Positions 34,301 to 45,646 of a stretch of 64,000 nt of DNA are shown in pieces. The position numbers were made by a program, and so were the translations under genes. The stretch covers positions 1,302,001 through 1,366,000 of the forward strand of contig NC_064679.1 of NCBI RefSeq assembly GCF_023278565.1, written 5' to 3'. Source of the DNA: Colletotrichum lupini (Eukaryota > Ascomycota > Sordariomycetes > Glomerellales > Glomerellaceae). The stretch's first letter is position 1. Every line of letters begins with the position of its first letter. The notes below the pieces were generated by a model that was not told the DNA's origin, made no database searches, and saw nothing but the letters and a program-made list of their open reading frames with translations.

Positions 34301-37300
34301 GTGTTCGCATTAGCGGCGGCGATCTTTTCGGTGATGCCCTCAGAGGGTTACAACTTACAGGTAACAGAAGTAGCGCGGCTGCCAGGTCGGCCTCGAAATC
34401 GTTCGTCGTGTTGCCCTGGCTATGCAATGCGCCAATTATCTGCCAGGAATTTGCGCTCTGACGACAAAGCGAGTCGTGTCTGCGGGATCAACAGGCACGA
34501 GGCAGTGGAAAAGGTGACAGCCAGTGTTGAAGACGACGCTCGAGCCCGGTTGCATGCAAGCGAGAAAGGTTGCACAGGGTGCTGCTGTCAATATTTGACG
34601 GCGTTAAGTCCAAGCTTCCGTGATGGTGGAGAGAGCCGGGGTGAAGAGGCCGATCACAGCGGCATCATATCAAACTAGGTGCGGACTGGCACAATTCATG
34701 CCTGGGTCAAGCTGCCCGAAGTGTGCCTGAATCCGGGGGTGCAACTCTCAACGTCTCTGAAAGGCTCGCCAGATGTCGTGCATGGCGTTGCTTCACGGCG
34801 AATAGAGTGCGTAATCGTTTAAGAAAAGGCTTATTCGGTGCCCAATACCTGGCGACATGGTAGAAAAGAGCTATGATGCGACGTAGGTATCGGTACCAAA
34901 GACTCCTGAGGTCTTTCTTTGAGTTGAGGCTATCTCATGTCATGCGTCTCGCATCTTGTCAGGATCGACCTCTGGTGGGTGGCGTCGAGGCTGTTTGCGA
35001 CGAGAGACAAGACGTAACGGCCGTGATGGGTTTGATAGATGGCAGGAGTGGCTGGTGGATGTCGCTCTCCCCCGCCGACAGATGACAAGCAAACCTGCTC
35101 GATACTGACAAGGGAGGTCACTGTGTTACACAAAAAGACTCTGGTGACTGACGGAAGAGGGTCCGAATTCAGCCTCGAAGCTGCGGGAGTGATTGGCCCT
35201 CGGAAGGTCTAGCATGGACGACGGCTCGAGAGCCAGAGAGAGACTGGGGGACCACTGAGGAGCTGGCATTGTCAAGACGGTTGGTATATCCTGTTTTCGT
35301 GTTTAGGTGACGAAGATAGGGCGACGATGCGCGATGAAGGATCGGAGGGTCGTTGGGAGGGGATCGATCATATTGGCCCGGTAGTGAAATAAGAAACGAA
35401 ACGAAACAAAATGATCAAAGAGGCAGCGAAAAGGGCATAGAGCGTGCAGCGGCAAGAAGCCAGTAGGTCTGGGCGAATATGATAAAAATGTCGAGAAAAT
35501 GACGGGAACAGAAGATGACTGTCAAGGACTCGAGATGGTGATAGGAAAGCACTGAAAGATGCCTTACTTCCAGTGTTAATTACCTCAGCACTCGGGCACT
35601 GAACCTCGAAGGAAAAAGGTTCGTCACCTGCAGATGCAGCAGGGAAGGAACGAAGGACCCTTGTTCCGTGCACTGGTGCTCTTTCCCTCTTGGTCCTCCT
35701 CCATCGTCCTTGCCGTCTCTCTCATTTCTCATACCAGGTAGGCACCCACCTCAGGCAAGGTAGGAACCGAGTGAGAAAGTACATACGATGTTTACCTTCA
35801 ATGTGCAGGTGCAGGTAGGTGCAGTGGCAGGAGGATCCGCCGGGAAAGATACCTTGAGCATTTGACGAACACAAGCACAGCAAGGAAAAAAAAAACCAGC
35901 AAAAAGAGGGCCATGCAGAGCTGGGTGCTTCTGCCCTTGCATCGGCTCATGCGCTTCTCTTCCCTTTTGACAATGCCCTTTGGGCGTCAATTGGCTCTTC
36001 GGTCCTGAGCATGGGGTAAAGTAAGAATTAAGGTAAGGTAGGGCAGTCAAGATATGCACCTTATTTCAGGTGCTCTGCTTTGCGCTGCCTCTCACGATCG
36101 GTCCTGCCTCCGGGTTTGCTACCGTAGTTATTACCTTAGTGTTGCAGCTTGCTTGCTCTTGCCCTCTGAGAATCCGTAGCTTGAGGTCGACCTCGGGCTG
36201 TTCTTTCCCTCGAATTGTGTCAGAGCCGTAGCTAGGCCCCAAATGAACCCCCTCAAGAAACATATCCAGTCACAACGTCTGAGAACCCTGCACAATCCCT
36301 GCTGAGCCATGAGAAACCACCCCTGTTTCTTTCTTGCCGTGTCCACCCACATCCATACTGGTCGGGAGGGAAAGAAGGAAGAAATTTTGACTGAGCAATT
36401 GCGACTGAGAGAGCTCCTGCCCTTGCTCCAGAAAGCGCGAAGCCAGAAGGTGCGCCCCACCCCACCATCCCACTTTCCAATTGCCTCTCCCGCCCGCGGA
36501 CTCACCCCCGGTCTGCGCCTTTCCAGGGATGGCTACGCATGTGGCACCGGCTTGTGGTGAACTCCTCGGTACGTATCTTCTTAGCTTCATCCAGCCGTCT
36601 AGCTTCTTCCCTACCCGTCTCTCGCCGCCTCTCAGACTCTCAGTCTCTCGTCTCTCGTCTCACTCTCACCCTCACTCTTTGCACTTTTCATGTCTCGTCC
36701 ACAAAATCTAAGACATCCATCTCGAACTTCGCTCACAGTCCTCGCCTTTCTTCGCACTAATACAGCGGGACAATACGCCCTCGTCCTCTCGTTCCCTCGC
36801 CTTCACCCACTCCTACTGGCCACCACGTCCACTCCTGCTCCCACGCCCGCTAGAACCTCTCTCTCCTCCATACGGATACTTCACGTCAGAGACACTGGTT
36901 CTCGACAGTGTCAGAGACCACACAGGACCTTAGACAGCAGCCACACTTACCTTCCCCGGCGTTGCTGCAGCTCGACATGGACATGGACCTGGATCTGGCC
37001 CTCGACCCGAATCTCTGACCCCGACGCTACCTCTACATCTGAGCGCACCCTCACCCTCCCGAGTCCCGTCACCTTCACCCTCTCACACTCGCCTTGAGGA
37101 GTATTCGACCCTCAAAAAGTACCTCAGTCTTTTGGCCCGTCCCGTCGCCGCGTTTCAACCAGCCTCGACTGTCATATCTTAAAGCCTTCACTTCTCCGGT
37201 CCCTCTCTTCATGCCCGTGTCCCTACTTAGCCTTCAGTACCGTACTTCACCCTCGGTCTTGTGCTGATCTTCGGTCGACTTTTCATTTTCCATCATAAGC

Positions 37301-38348
37301 ATCCTTATAACTTAATTCCCTGCTCGGTCCTATCGCATTCACCCTCACCTCACAGTCACATTTGCCATTAGCTCCAGCTTCAACCTCCAGGTTGAGCTAC
37401 CTTCCTTGCCTTTACCCCTTGCCTACAGCTTCATCCGACTGATACCGAAGGCTGCGGTACCTACTACTTCTTTCCACTTTTCCACCTTTCTTATTCCCAT
37501 TTCGTGTCTCGCCTTTTCCTTCTGGCAGCACAATTCTACAAAACGCCCCCCATTCCCACCCAACCATTTCGTTCGGTCGACGACGACCTAGAAGCTCAGG
37601 GGAAAAAAAAAACCAGATGCCCGCCATTTATATATCACGACCCATCTCACCTTGACGACCTGTCTCACCGAAGAGTCGTACAATCTTGATCGTACAAGTA
37701 CCGCCTCCAGCCAATCTCTCCACGACATTCTCAGTCAGGGTTTCTGTGTGGCCCATTCTTCGGCTCATTGCTCTCGAGTTCGTTCAGCCGACGTCGCGCA
37801 GACGAGGGACCACTTCATTCCTGTGTCTGACCCTTCGCCTGATTACCGGTTCAACTCTCGCGTCACCTTGGGGTGTTCTGGATTCACTTAGCTGATCCAG
37901 TGAGACTCGATTCACTCCAATTGTTGGCCTCTCCTGGTCTACCATTACTTCTGCCCGGGTGTTCCTGCCTACTTTCGTGGCCCCCGAACTTTCTGTCTCA
38001 CTGTGACCTCACTTTGGTCAGCTCTCAACATTGTGGCCGAGGCCTCTTCTTCCCATTTTTACTCTCTACCTCGCTCCTTCCCTCACACCTCAGTGTCTCG
38101 ACGACCACACACGTCCCTCTCACAGGATTGATTTCTAAAAATTTCTTCCCCTCGTCATACCAACCACCCGCCTCTCGCGGTTGACTTAACTCATAATACT
38201 TATAACCACGTCTCATATCTGGTATGTTTTATTCTTGTCTGCCCAAGTGGCCCTCCTGCCAATCTCACATCCGAGCGCAAAGAACTTACAAAACTCTCTG
38301 GAGATCAGACAAACACGCACAAGTAGCCTTCACTCGACCTCTTTCACC
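28346..38348. other. 10-kb gene-poor region
   Basis: No protein gene could be supported. Open frames are short, overlap on opposite strands and resemble no family I know. The longest, about 100-140 codons (for example 30874..31275 + and 30793..31116 -), contradict each other. The last part, 36.5-38.2 kb, is pyrimidine-rich and probably belongs to the gene that starts at 38349. Multi-exon genes with small exons or noncoding RNAs could be hidden here. Confidence 0.5.
36550..38230 (+). promoter_or_regulatory. Long pyrimidine-rich upstream region or leader
   Basis: For about 1.7 kb the + strand is strongly biased to C and T, with many TCTC and CCTC runs, up to just before the start codon at 38349. 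CT-rich tracts are common just upstream of fungal transcription starts, but this length is unusual. It may be a promoter plus a long, perhaps intron-containing, 5' leader. Confidence 0.5.
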
Positions 38349-39974
38349 ATGCCTACCAGCTTCGACCGCTTGGAGAAGCTCTTCTCCCGGAAAAAAGACT
38401 TCTCCGTCCAAACAAGCCCATCAACGCCAACCATGGAGTCATCGGGTCCCAGGACTGCAAGTTTAGACCACAGTTTCCCTCAGCCTTCCTTCATCCGTCC
38501 ACGAGTCTCCCGCATGAAGGCTAGAGAGGAGCGCATTGTAGCATCACAAAATGAGAGACGTGCCCAGAGCCTCCCGGAAAACCAGTCCGAGCGTATCTCA
38601 ATACACATTTCTCACCTCAGCAGTGCAAGCACGACAACTCTTACTCTTCCAGCCCGCTCCATGTCGCTCAATCACCGCAGGGAAAGTAAGCCGGTGGCAA
38701 GTCTGCGTGGATTCGATTTTCCTTTTCCTCCCACATCCCCATCCCCGGCTTCGCCTTTTAGTGCCACTTTCTCTCCGAGAACCCTACCCACAACGCATAA
38801 AGTTTCCCTCGAGCACCGCCACAGCTCTGTCATCATCCCTCCCAGAGCCGACACCCCACCTACCTCGGACCACGAGGACGACTCAAGCATAAAGGGATCC
38901 CAGGGCCGGCCTTCTTCTTCACTCAGCAGAGACCTGCCAACACCTGCCGCATCTCCAGAAATGAGGCCCATCAACGACATGAGATCCCGGGATTCTGCAG
39001 AGTTAAGCTTGGCCAAGAGGAAGGCGGCTGCTGCAGCGACAAGACGTCGAAGAGAGGAAAAGGCAGCTGCCTTGCGTCGGCCCCAGGGCCAGTCCAGACC
39101 TCACAGATCCATCACTTCATCAAGCCAGATCCTCAAAGGTGGAGATGTCATGGATTTCTTCAACCTCTCCGACGAAGACATCTTGGAAGAGCCAGAGTTG
39201 GAGGATACCCCGGAAACCCCGTTTATGCCGGCACCTTTGCGGCTACCACCCTCACCGCCGACCCCTGCCTATACGGTGTCATCGGTCGGTTCCAAGCGAC
39301 GGACATCTTCTATTCATGCTGAAGACGTCGCCAAAGAAGGAGCGCTGCAGGTTGCCCAGATCGCGGCCAAACACAAGTTCGACCTTGTATATATCGTCAA
39401 CTTGTGGCCCGAAGGAGCGTCAGAGTCGTCGTCGCCCACGTTCCGCTCTTCTCTGGATTTCTCATCAAGGCCCTCAAGCATGAGAAACTCTCTTCTTGGG
39501 CCCATGGATGGACCAACGGTGGACACAACTCCTGGTATGACTGGGCGTCTGCTCGCCGCCTACGGTTTGTCGAACCTGACTAGCCCTTTCCGCATTTCGG
39601 CCACAGTTCAGTCCAGAATCTTGAAGCAGGAGGGCTGGATGGAATACCGCAGCGACGACGCGCAGGCGGGCGAGATTGCACGGGGTTACGGCCACGCCTT
39701 CCACACGGCCACAGGTCGAAGGGGCTCCGCAAACTCGAGCCCCCGGAGTCCGGGTCCGCAAGACGTGGCCCAGAACGATCGCGGCATTGTCTTTGCCGCC
39801 TACCGCTATCCAAGCAAGGACTCACAAACAACCGGATGTACCAAGGAGGAGCTGGACGCATTGCGCGCAGATGCCGAAGGCCTCGTCGATTACCTCGTCG
39901 CCATTCACAAGGCTCGACGCCTCCGAGATCCCATGACCCTACAAACCTTGGTCGATGAGGACGCCACGCCTTAA
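38349..39974 (+). CDS. Uncharacterised 541-residue protein, mostly disordered
   Basis: Single exon. The frame is open further upstream, but ATG 38349 has a good context (TCACCATG) and begins MPTSFDRLEKLFSRKKDF. Residues 1 to about 320 are rich in Ser, Pro, Thr and Arg and look disordered. Around residue 219 there is a highly basic Ala/Arg stretch (AKRKAAAAATRRRREEK), a possible nuclear-localisation or helical segment. Residues about 323-541 look folded: QVAQIAAKHKFDLVYIVNLW, then TGRLLAAYGLSN, a tract with GWMEYRSDD, and RGIVFAAYRYP near the end. I recognise no named domain. It resembles conserved hypothetical proteins of filamentous ascomycetes. The long pyrimidine-rich upstream region suggests complex transcriptional or translational control. 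Confidence 0.85.
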   Translation: MPTSFDRLEKLFSRKKDFSVQTSPSTPTMESSGPRTASLDHSFPQPSFIRPRVSRMKAREERIVASQNERRAQSLPENQSERISIHISHLSSASTTTLTLPARSMSLNHRRESKPVASLRGFDFPFPPTSPSPASPFSATFSPRTLPTTHKVSLEHRHSSVIIPPRADTPPTSDHEDDSSIKGSQGRPSSSLSRDLPTPAASPEMRPINDMRSRDSAELSLAKRKAAAAATRRRREEKAAALRRPQGQSRPHRSITSSSQILKGGDVMDFFNLSDEDILEEPELEDTPETPFMPAPLRLPPSPPTPAYTVSSVGSKRRTSSIHAEDVAKEGALQVAQIAAKHKFDLVYIVNLWPEGASESSSPTFRSSLDFSSRPSSMRNSLLGPMDGPTVDTTPGMTGRLLAAYGLSNLTSPFRISATVQSRILKQEGWMEYRSDDAQAGEIARGYGHAFHTATGRRGSANSSPRSPGPQDVAQNDRGIVFAAYRYPSKDSQTTGCTKEELDALRADAEGLVDYLVAIHKARRLRDPMTLQTLVDEDATP

Positions 39975-41402
39975 TTAACGCCAACGCCAGCGCCACACTT
40001 TAAACACGCCGACACGACCGTTTTCTGATTTATACCAACGCGATCAGTGCAACGGATATTAAATGATTACGACCCGTCATTCCTTGACACATTCTTCTTT
40101 GGCTGGATTTACACGTTTTTGCGATTCGTCTTTGATATGATACCACATGGAGAGCGTCGTCCTTTATTCGTAACATGGACTTCGTCATTTAGCTCGAAAA
40201 AAGGACATTTTCAGTCACATCCAGATAGTTCAGGTGCTAGGCATAAGCATCGAGCGTTGGAAGCGACTTCACAGAGGCATGGCATGGAGAGGATGGGTTC
40301 TGAACTAGTCCATCCTGGACTCTTACGTAGCAAGTGGACTCGATCCATAATGAAAAATAAAAACTCATGATACCTCAATCCGGTTTTCTCCCCAGCCACA
40401 CTCGCGGGTCCCTGCTTTGGGCCGAGGCCATATTCCCATGACCGCATGACGAATCCGAGCGTACGCAGTCTTCGGCTTTACCGGCGCGAGTCGTCTTTTT
40501 TTTCTTTTTTCGACAACAATCCGATCTTTTGTCTTGATGAACTCTTTTTCCTCATGCCTCAAAGCTATTTTCTCCCCTTTGGCTGACATGGACGGATCAG
40601 CAAAGCTCATGAGTCGGGTCTTGATTTTTGGGGGCTGAGCTGAGTCCCATCAGCAGTGGCGCATATAGTAATTGCTCATGGGAGGCCTGGCCAATTCGCC
40701 CATTCTTTTGGTTCTGGTAGGGCCACTGACAGGTCCCATCATTCCCGGCATCATCATTCCACCATCTGGCAGCGGGCGATTTGCAGTACATTCACTGCTT
40801 GGGAGGCCGGGGAACCCCTGGTTTCAAAACTTCCCGCGACGCTGGTTGGGTGGGGGTGGAGAGAGAGAGGAGGGGATAGAGGATCCGGGTCATTTTTGGA
40901 TCTTGTCTGGCCCAGGCTTTTTTGGCCAGTATGGATACTCCAATGGCGATGGGGAGGAGGGAGGCAAAAAACGCAACGCCGCGACGGCAAAGCATGGTCA
41001 GGCATTGAGGAGGTCTCCGTTCGCCATGTGGTTAGAGGGGGAGGTGGCTTATTCAGTTGTGACGATGGTACGCTGGCGTGTGTTCGGGGATGGAGTCGTG
41101 GCCGTTGAGAGCGTTGGTAAACTTGGCGCCGATGGGATTTGATTGTCGTTGCGTCAGGGTATTATCTTCCTTCTCAATCCTTTCATTTCTGTGTGACCCT
41201 CCGCCCTTGACTGTCTGGGTACAGTACTATTCACAGTTTCTGATGGAGGAAAATGAGGACACCCAGTTGGAGGGATCAATGGGCCAACTCTGAAAGTCTG
41301 AAGGGGCTTGACATGATGTCAGCTGTAGTTCTGACGACAGTCTGACAGAGAGCCGCAAACTCTGGCCGGGAGGGACAGTTCATGATTCTATGCGGCTTTT
41401 CT

Positions 41403-41414
41403 GGGGGGGGGGGG
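41403..41414 (+). repeat. G12 homopolymer
   Basis: Twelve consecutive G, about 350 bp from a run of eleven C; the two could pair or form G-quadruplex-type structures. Confidence 0.95.
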
Positions 41415-41763
41415 ACGCGGCTACGTGCGGACGTACTGCACGGGATACTGCACGGCATGGCATCCCTGGGTCTTGTGAACTTTGCCCACCACCCATATTG
41501 CCTACATACCTCCCCTGCCCACCCGCCGAACCCCGTTTTGATAGGGTTGCAGTGGATTGGGGGGGAGAGCTTTCGAGCTTTCCGGGTGGTGGGAGGGCGA
41601 TTGCGAACGTTTGGCCGGCTACCCTCATTCTTTTTTACATCCTTGGCAACTACCAGGAAACGGCAGGTTTTCTCGGGTTTAGTAATTGACTTCCTACCAG
41701 GCCTTTACCCGACTTCAGCGGGGGAGAAGAGACATGAGAGGGGCGAACTTGTAACCTTTGACT

Positions 41764-41774
41764 CCCCCCCCCCC
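41764..41774 (+). repeat. C11 homopolymer
   Basis: Eleven consecutive C, complementary in composition to the G12 run upstream. Confidence 0.95.
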
Positions 41775-43633
41775 GCGCAACGGAGAAGGGCAAAAAGAGT
41801 TCTTGCGTCTTTTGGGTGGATGCGACGGCGGCAGGACGGCACGAGTTGACGTGGTGGACGTGTGCCGGTGCCATGTCTTGATGCCCTGGGCTTACCTTTT
41901 GCGATTGTGGCTTTCATTTTTTCTTCTGGTTTCCCCCGCCACCACGCCCGTGCGGATGGCTTTTGGTGGTCAACCAGTGATGAACGGCGTTTGGTACGGA
42001 ACTACGGAGTAGGAGTGCTACCCTTTTCCGCGGCTTACGGCTCGCGGCTCGCGGGCGCGGGCGCGCATGCGTACGTTGGGGGTTAGGAGTAGATGAGGGC
42101 TGGGCATGCAGGCCTGGGGTGCATCTTTGCAGGGCTAATCTGAGGGTACGACCACTTCTTGGCTGCGGCGCGGGCACCGATATGCAGCAGGAGGGGGAGG
42201 GCACAAGGGAAAGAAATGAACGCCTGCGGTCTGCGGTGTATTTCGATGGTTTTTTTTTCCCGCGGCGTGCCTTGCATTAAGTGCGTAAGGTAGGATTCAG
42301 TCTTTGTTTCTCGGTGTTTTGATAGCGGGTGGAAGCCGAAAGATGGGTTGCAGTGGTGGTTCTCTGGTGAGCTGTGTTGGTACCGGCAGTGAATCGTGGG
42401 TGGGAGGGCTAATGCAGGTTCTGGATCATCAATGGCGGAAGTGAATGTTTGTGATGCTTGATGTAGATCGAAATTCTGATGTGGTTTGACCGTTTGAACA
42501 GTGATGGACGGTGGTATTGGACCTGATTTTGAACTTGTTTGGTTCAAACCACGTATCTGTTCGGGTTTCTCTCGTTGCTGACGTTTCTTTTTTCTCGTTG
42601 TCTCGGCAGAGTCTCGTCAAATCGCCCATCAAAAAACCCGAATCCGAGATGCAAGTTGGCGTTCAGGCGTCCGAGAAGGTGGCTGGCGTGCTTTCTTGAC
42701 ATGCTCCTGACACTGCCACGGCTGCAGTGTTGCCCTCCCAAGTCGGCGCTCAGACGTTGACAAGATCGGAACCGATTTTCCGGCTCTCTCGAGGTGAGGT
42801 AGGATGGCGCGGGTTGCAGTCCATCATTGGTCTTGCGGGGACTATTCGCGAGATTGCTACGAGATAGCGTTCTGACTGATCGTCGATGGATGGCGTGGTT
42901 GCCATGATGTCTGTCAGAGGCGGATGATTCAATATCAGAGTGAATGGGGGTTCATTTGAAGATCTGATTTGACCAGCTATTCTACATTAGTCTCAGGGGC
43001 ACCCTCTATCTGAATGATGTGGGTAAGAGCACTGGCGACGGTGCGATGAACAGCTCCGGTGGCGGCCAACGTCAGGTTGAGACGTAATGATGCCATTGGA
43101 CGAACTGGACGATGATCTGAAGTGTCAGAAACACCCAGCCGGCTCCGAAAGTACGTTTATGACACTACATCCGGCGCCGGCGTGGAACGAAGAGGAGGCC
43201 ACGAGGCGTATGGGAGAGGCGTTTTGCCCGTTCAACGTCCGGGCGCTGGCAGGCCGTCTCGAATGAGTTGAAGCTAAGTTAGTAGGCTTTGGTGGACTAG
43301 GGGAAGCGTGGCTAGAGCTTCCGGGGCCGACGCTAGACTTTAGATGGTTTGAATATCAACGTCCGGGTTTCAACTGCGAAACGCAACTAAGGCGATGATC
43401 GAATTCTGATGGAGGGGAAGGGGAAGAGACCTTGATGAGCAGGGTACGTCTGATGCAGTTGAATATTGGGACAGTCTTCAATGGATACTAGAATTCAACG
43501 GGCTAGGATGTCATGGAGGAAAGAAAAGGGAGGTGAGAATCAACTATACACCACCTTTTCGGTGTTATCGGGCATATACGTAGAAATCAACTATCACGAC
43601 GCCTCTACCCAGTGCTGCAAGGAGTCCCGTCCG

Positions 43634-45646
43634 TCATTGATCCAAGCTCTTCCAAGCCTTGAACACTTTGGGCGGCATACAACTCTCAATCTTATTGCGA
43701 GCCTCTGCAATAAATTCTCTCCTGTGTTCACTTGACGACGTTGGCAACACAGCGCCAAGGGCAGCATGGCAGGCTCGTACAGTGCTGAACATGGCCTCGT
43801 CATTATCCTCCCCCAAGGGAAACCATCCACCACCCTCCCCAAGGACTTTGATCATGTTGGCTAATACCTCAGCCAAACTTCCACCCTGAAAAGCATCGGT
43901 CACACAATACCTATCCCAAGTCTGCGTGATAGTGTCGAAGAAGTGAGGAAGCGGGCTCCATTTCAGATCTACTCCAGGTGTTATAGTTGGAGAAGCTCCT
44001 TTTGTGATTAGCCATTTGGCGTTACGAACTAGGGCTTCATTACTGTCTTCATTTAGAAAGACCCCAGGATCGAAGGCGGCGACCGTCGCATGCAGCGCAA
44101 GCATTCCAACAGTGCAAGTCGTGGCCTCGGAACGATCATCTTTTACGTCCATGTCTGAAAAAGCCGAGGATCGAGTGTCGGGGAGGTTAGCGTCGGCGGC
44201 GTATTCTATTACTTTAGATCCAGCATGAAGATCGACAACCTTTTGAAGATGGATTTTTGACGCGTGTAAGAACCCTTCAAGGGTGGAGGGCTGTAGTGCT
44301 GGAAAATTGCATTGGCATGCAATCAAGAAACAGTCGAGGATCTCTTGATCAAGAGGCGCAAAGTGTGGTTCGTGTTGCGCAATGGTGCGCCACAAGATAT
44401 CCGGCATCATCTTGTTCAGGCCCTGTGCCAGAGGGGTGCCATTCACCTGGCCCCAATATTCGGGCCTCGCCGCTGAGAGTGATTGTCTCAGCCTGGAGAC
44501 GATCTTCCCTTTGGTTTCTGAAGGACAGTACCAGGCGCCTCCCGGTTCTGAAAAGAGATGAAGTGCCGCGTTTGATTTTGCCAGGTTTGATGAGAATGTG
44601 AAGATGTCAGGTGCCACTTTATATGAGAATAATTCAAAAACGCTCAGTGTCGGATCGGTCTTTTCCATGGCCAGAGCATATTCGAAGGCGTTATCGTAGT
44701 GAACATCAAGCCTGTCCAGCGTGAAGGGCCGCTCCGGGTTCGCCCCGAGACGTCGCAGGAGGGCCACCGAGAGCTCGTTATGTGCCGTTATTGCGTAATA
44801 CAACGGCGTCGCACCACTTTCCACCACGACTTCATCAACATCCACGCCCATGCACTGCACGAGCTCTTTGATGATGGGCCCATTGCCGGAAAAGGCGGCG
44901 GATTGAAGTGCGGAAACCACCACCGCTGGAACCCATGACTTTGTCGGATCCAACCCCTCAAAGGCACTGGCGAAGACCTGGTTGAAGAGGGGATACTTTG
45001 GCGAAGTATGGCCCACGCTTACGATTCGAGACGAAGCGCCGCGGGAGAGCAGTAGGCGGGCGACGGAGACTTTTTGGTTGCAAATAGCAATGTGTAGGGG
45101 CGTCCAGGCCGGTACGGCTTGCCCCATCACACGACCGGGAATCCGAAAGGTGCCGGGGGGAATACACTGGCACAGAAACCTCGCCGGCATTTCCATATCG
45201 ACAGAGTGTTGATCCAGAAGCCACCGGACGGTATCGTAGTGCCCACCCTTTGCGGCGAGGTGTAAGGGCGTCGCGAAGCATGCTTTCGACAGCGCGACCT
45301 TGATACCGTCATCGCTTAGAACCTCTCGGCGTTCCCACTCCTTCCGATATTCTAGTTTTACCCAGTCTTCGAGGCACTGAGGAGCTTCGAATGAATAGGC
45401 TTTATTCATGTCGGCGCCGTGGGACGCTATGCGCTGGAGAGTGGCCAGGTTCCCTGTCGCGGCGCACCTGGTGATGATGTCGGTATTGCCGTCGCGTATC
45501 GCTGCGAGGTATACTTCTTCCTGAAGATTCACGTTGAGCTTGATGCTGACTTGGGCGAGCGCGGCGACGGTGCAGCTGTCTAGGTAGCTGCAGATTTTTA
45601 TCCAGATTTCGGCAGGAAATTCCGCGCGCGGTGTAGTTGACGACAT
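43634..45646 (-). CDS. F-box-like/ankyrin-repeat protein (paralog 1)
   Basis: Single exon, 670 residues. The N-terminus (FPAEIWIKICSYLDSCTVAA, about residues 10-30) resembles an F-box helix pair, followed by EEVYLAAIRDGN. Ankyrin-type units occur at about 65-90 (GNLATLQRIASHGADMNKAY), 125-155 (TPLHLAAKGGHYDTVRWLLD), 180-210 (WTPLHIAICNQKVSVARLLL) and 240-305, with a further unit near 545 (AKWLITKGASPTITPG). If the F-box is functional it would recruit substrates to an SCF ubiquitin ligase, with the ankyrins binding the substrate; this is inference. A second gene at 49201-51178 is a full-length paralog on the same strand. The two share the CxC segment between ankyrin units and a C-terminal region beginning at GMLAL. 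Confidence 0.85.
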   Translation of the reverse strand: MSSTTPRAEFPAEIWIKICSYLDSCTVAALAQVSIKLNVNLQEEVYLAAIRDGNTDIITRCAATGNLATLQRIASHGADMNKAYSFEAPQCLEDWVKLEYRKEWERREVLSDDGIKVALSKACFATPLHLAAKGGHYDTVRWLLDQHSVDMEMPARFLCQCIPPGTFRIPGRVMGQAVPAWTPLHIAICNQKVSVARLLLSRGASSRIVSVGHTSPKYPLFNQVFASAFEGLDPTKSWVPAVVVSALQSAAFSGNGPIIKELVQCMGVDVDEVVVESGATPLYYAITAHNELSVALLRRLGANPERPFTLDRLDVHYDNAFEYALAMEKTDPTLSVFELFSYKVAPDIFTFSSNLAKSNAALHLFSEPGGAWYCPSETKGKIVSRLRQSLSAARPEYWGQVNGTPLAQGLNKMMPDILWRTIAQHEPHFAPLDQEILDCFLIACQCNFPALQPSTLEGFLHASKIHLQKVVDLHAGSKVIEYAADANLPDTRSSAFSDMDVKDDRSEATTCTVGMLALHATVAAFDPGVFLNEDSNEALVRNAKWLITKGASPTITPGVDLKWSPLPHFFDTITQTWDRYCVTDAFQGGSLAEVLANMIKVLGEGGGWFPLGEDNDEAMFSTVRACHAALGAVLPTSSSEHRREFIAEARNKIESCMPPKVFKAWKSLDQ

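Larger units (their letters stand above)
39975..43633. other. Gene-free spacer with long G and C runs
   Basis: About 3.7 kb with no supported gene; overlapping open frames of up to 156 codons have no recognisable content. G12 lies at 41403-41414 and C11 at 41764-41774. Confidence 0.55.

Noticed and set aside
28346..38348. Secondary-metabolite cluster or transposon in the gene desert
   Set aside because: No synthase, oxidoreductase, transporter, transposase or reverse-transcriptase motif and no terminal repeats were seen.
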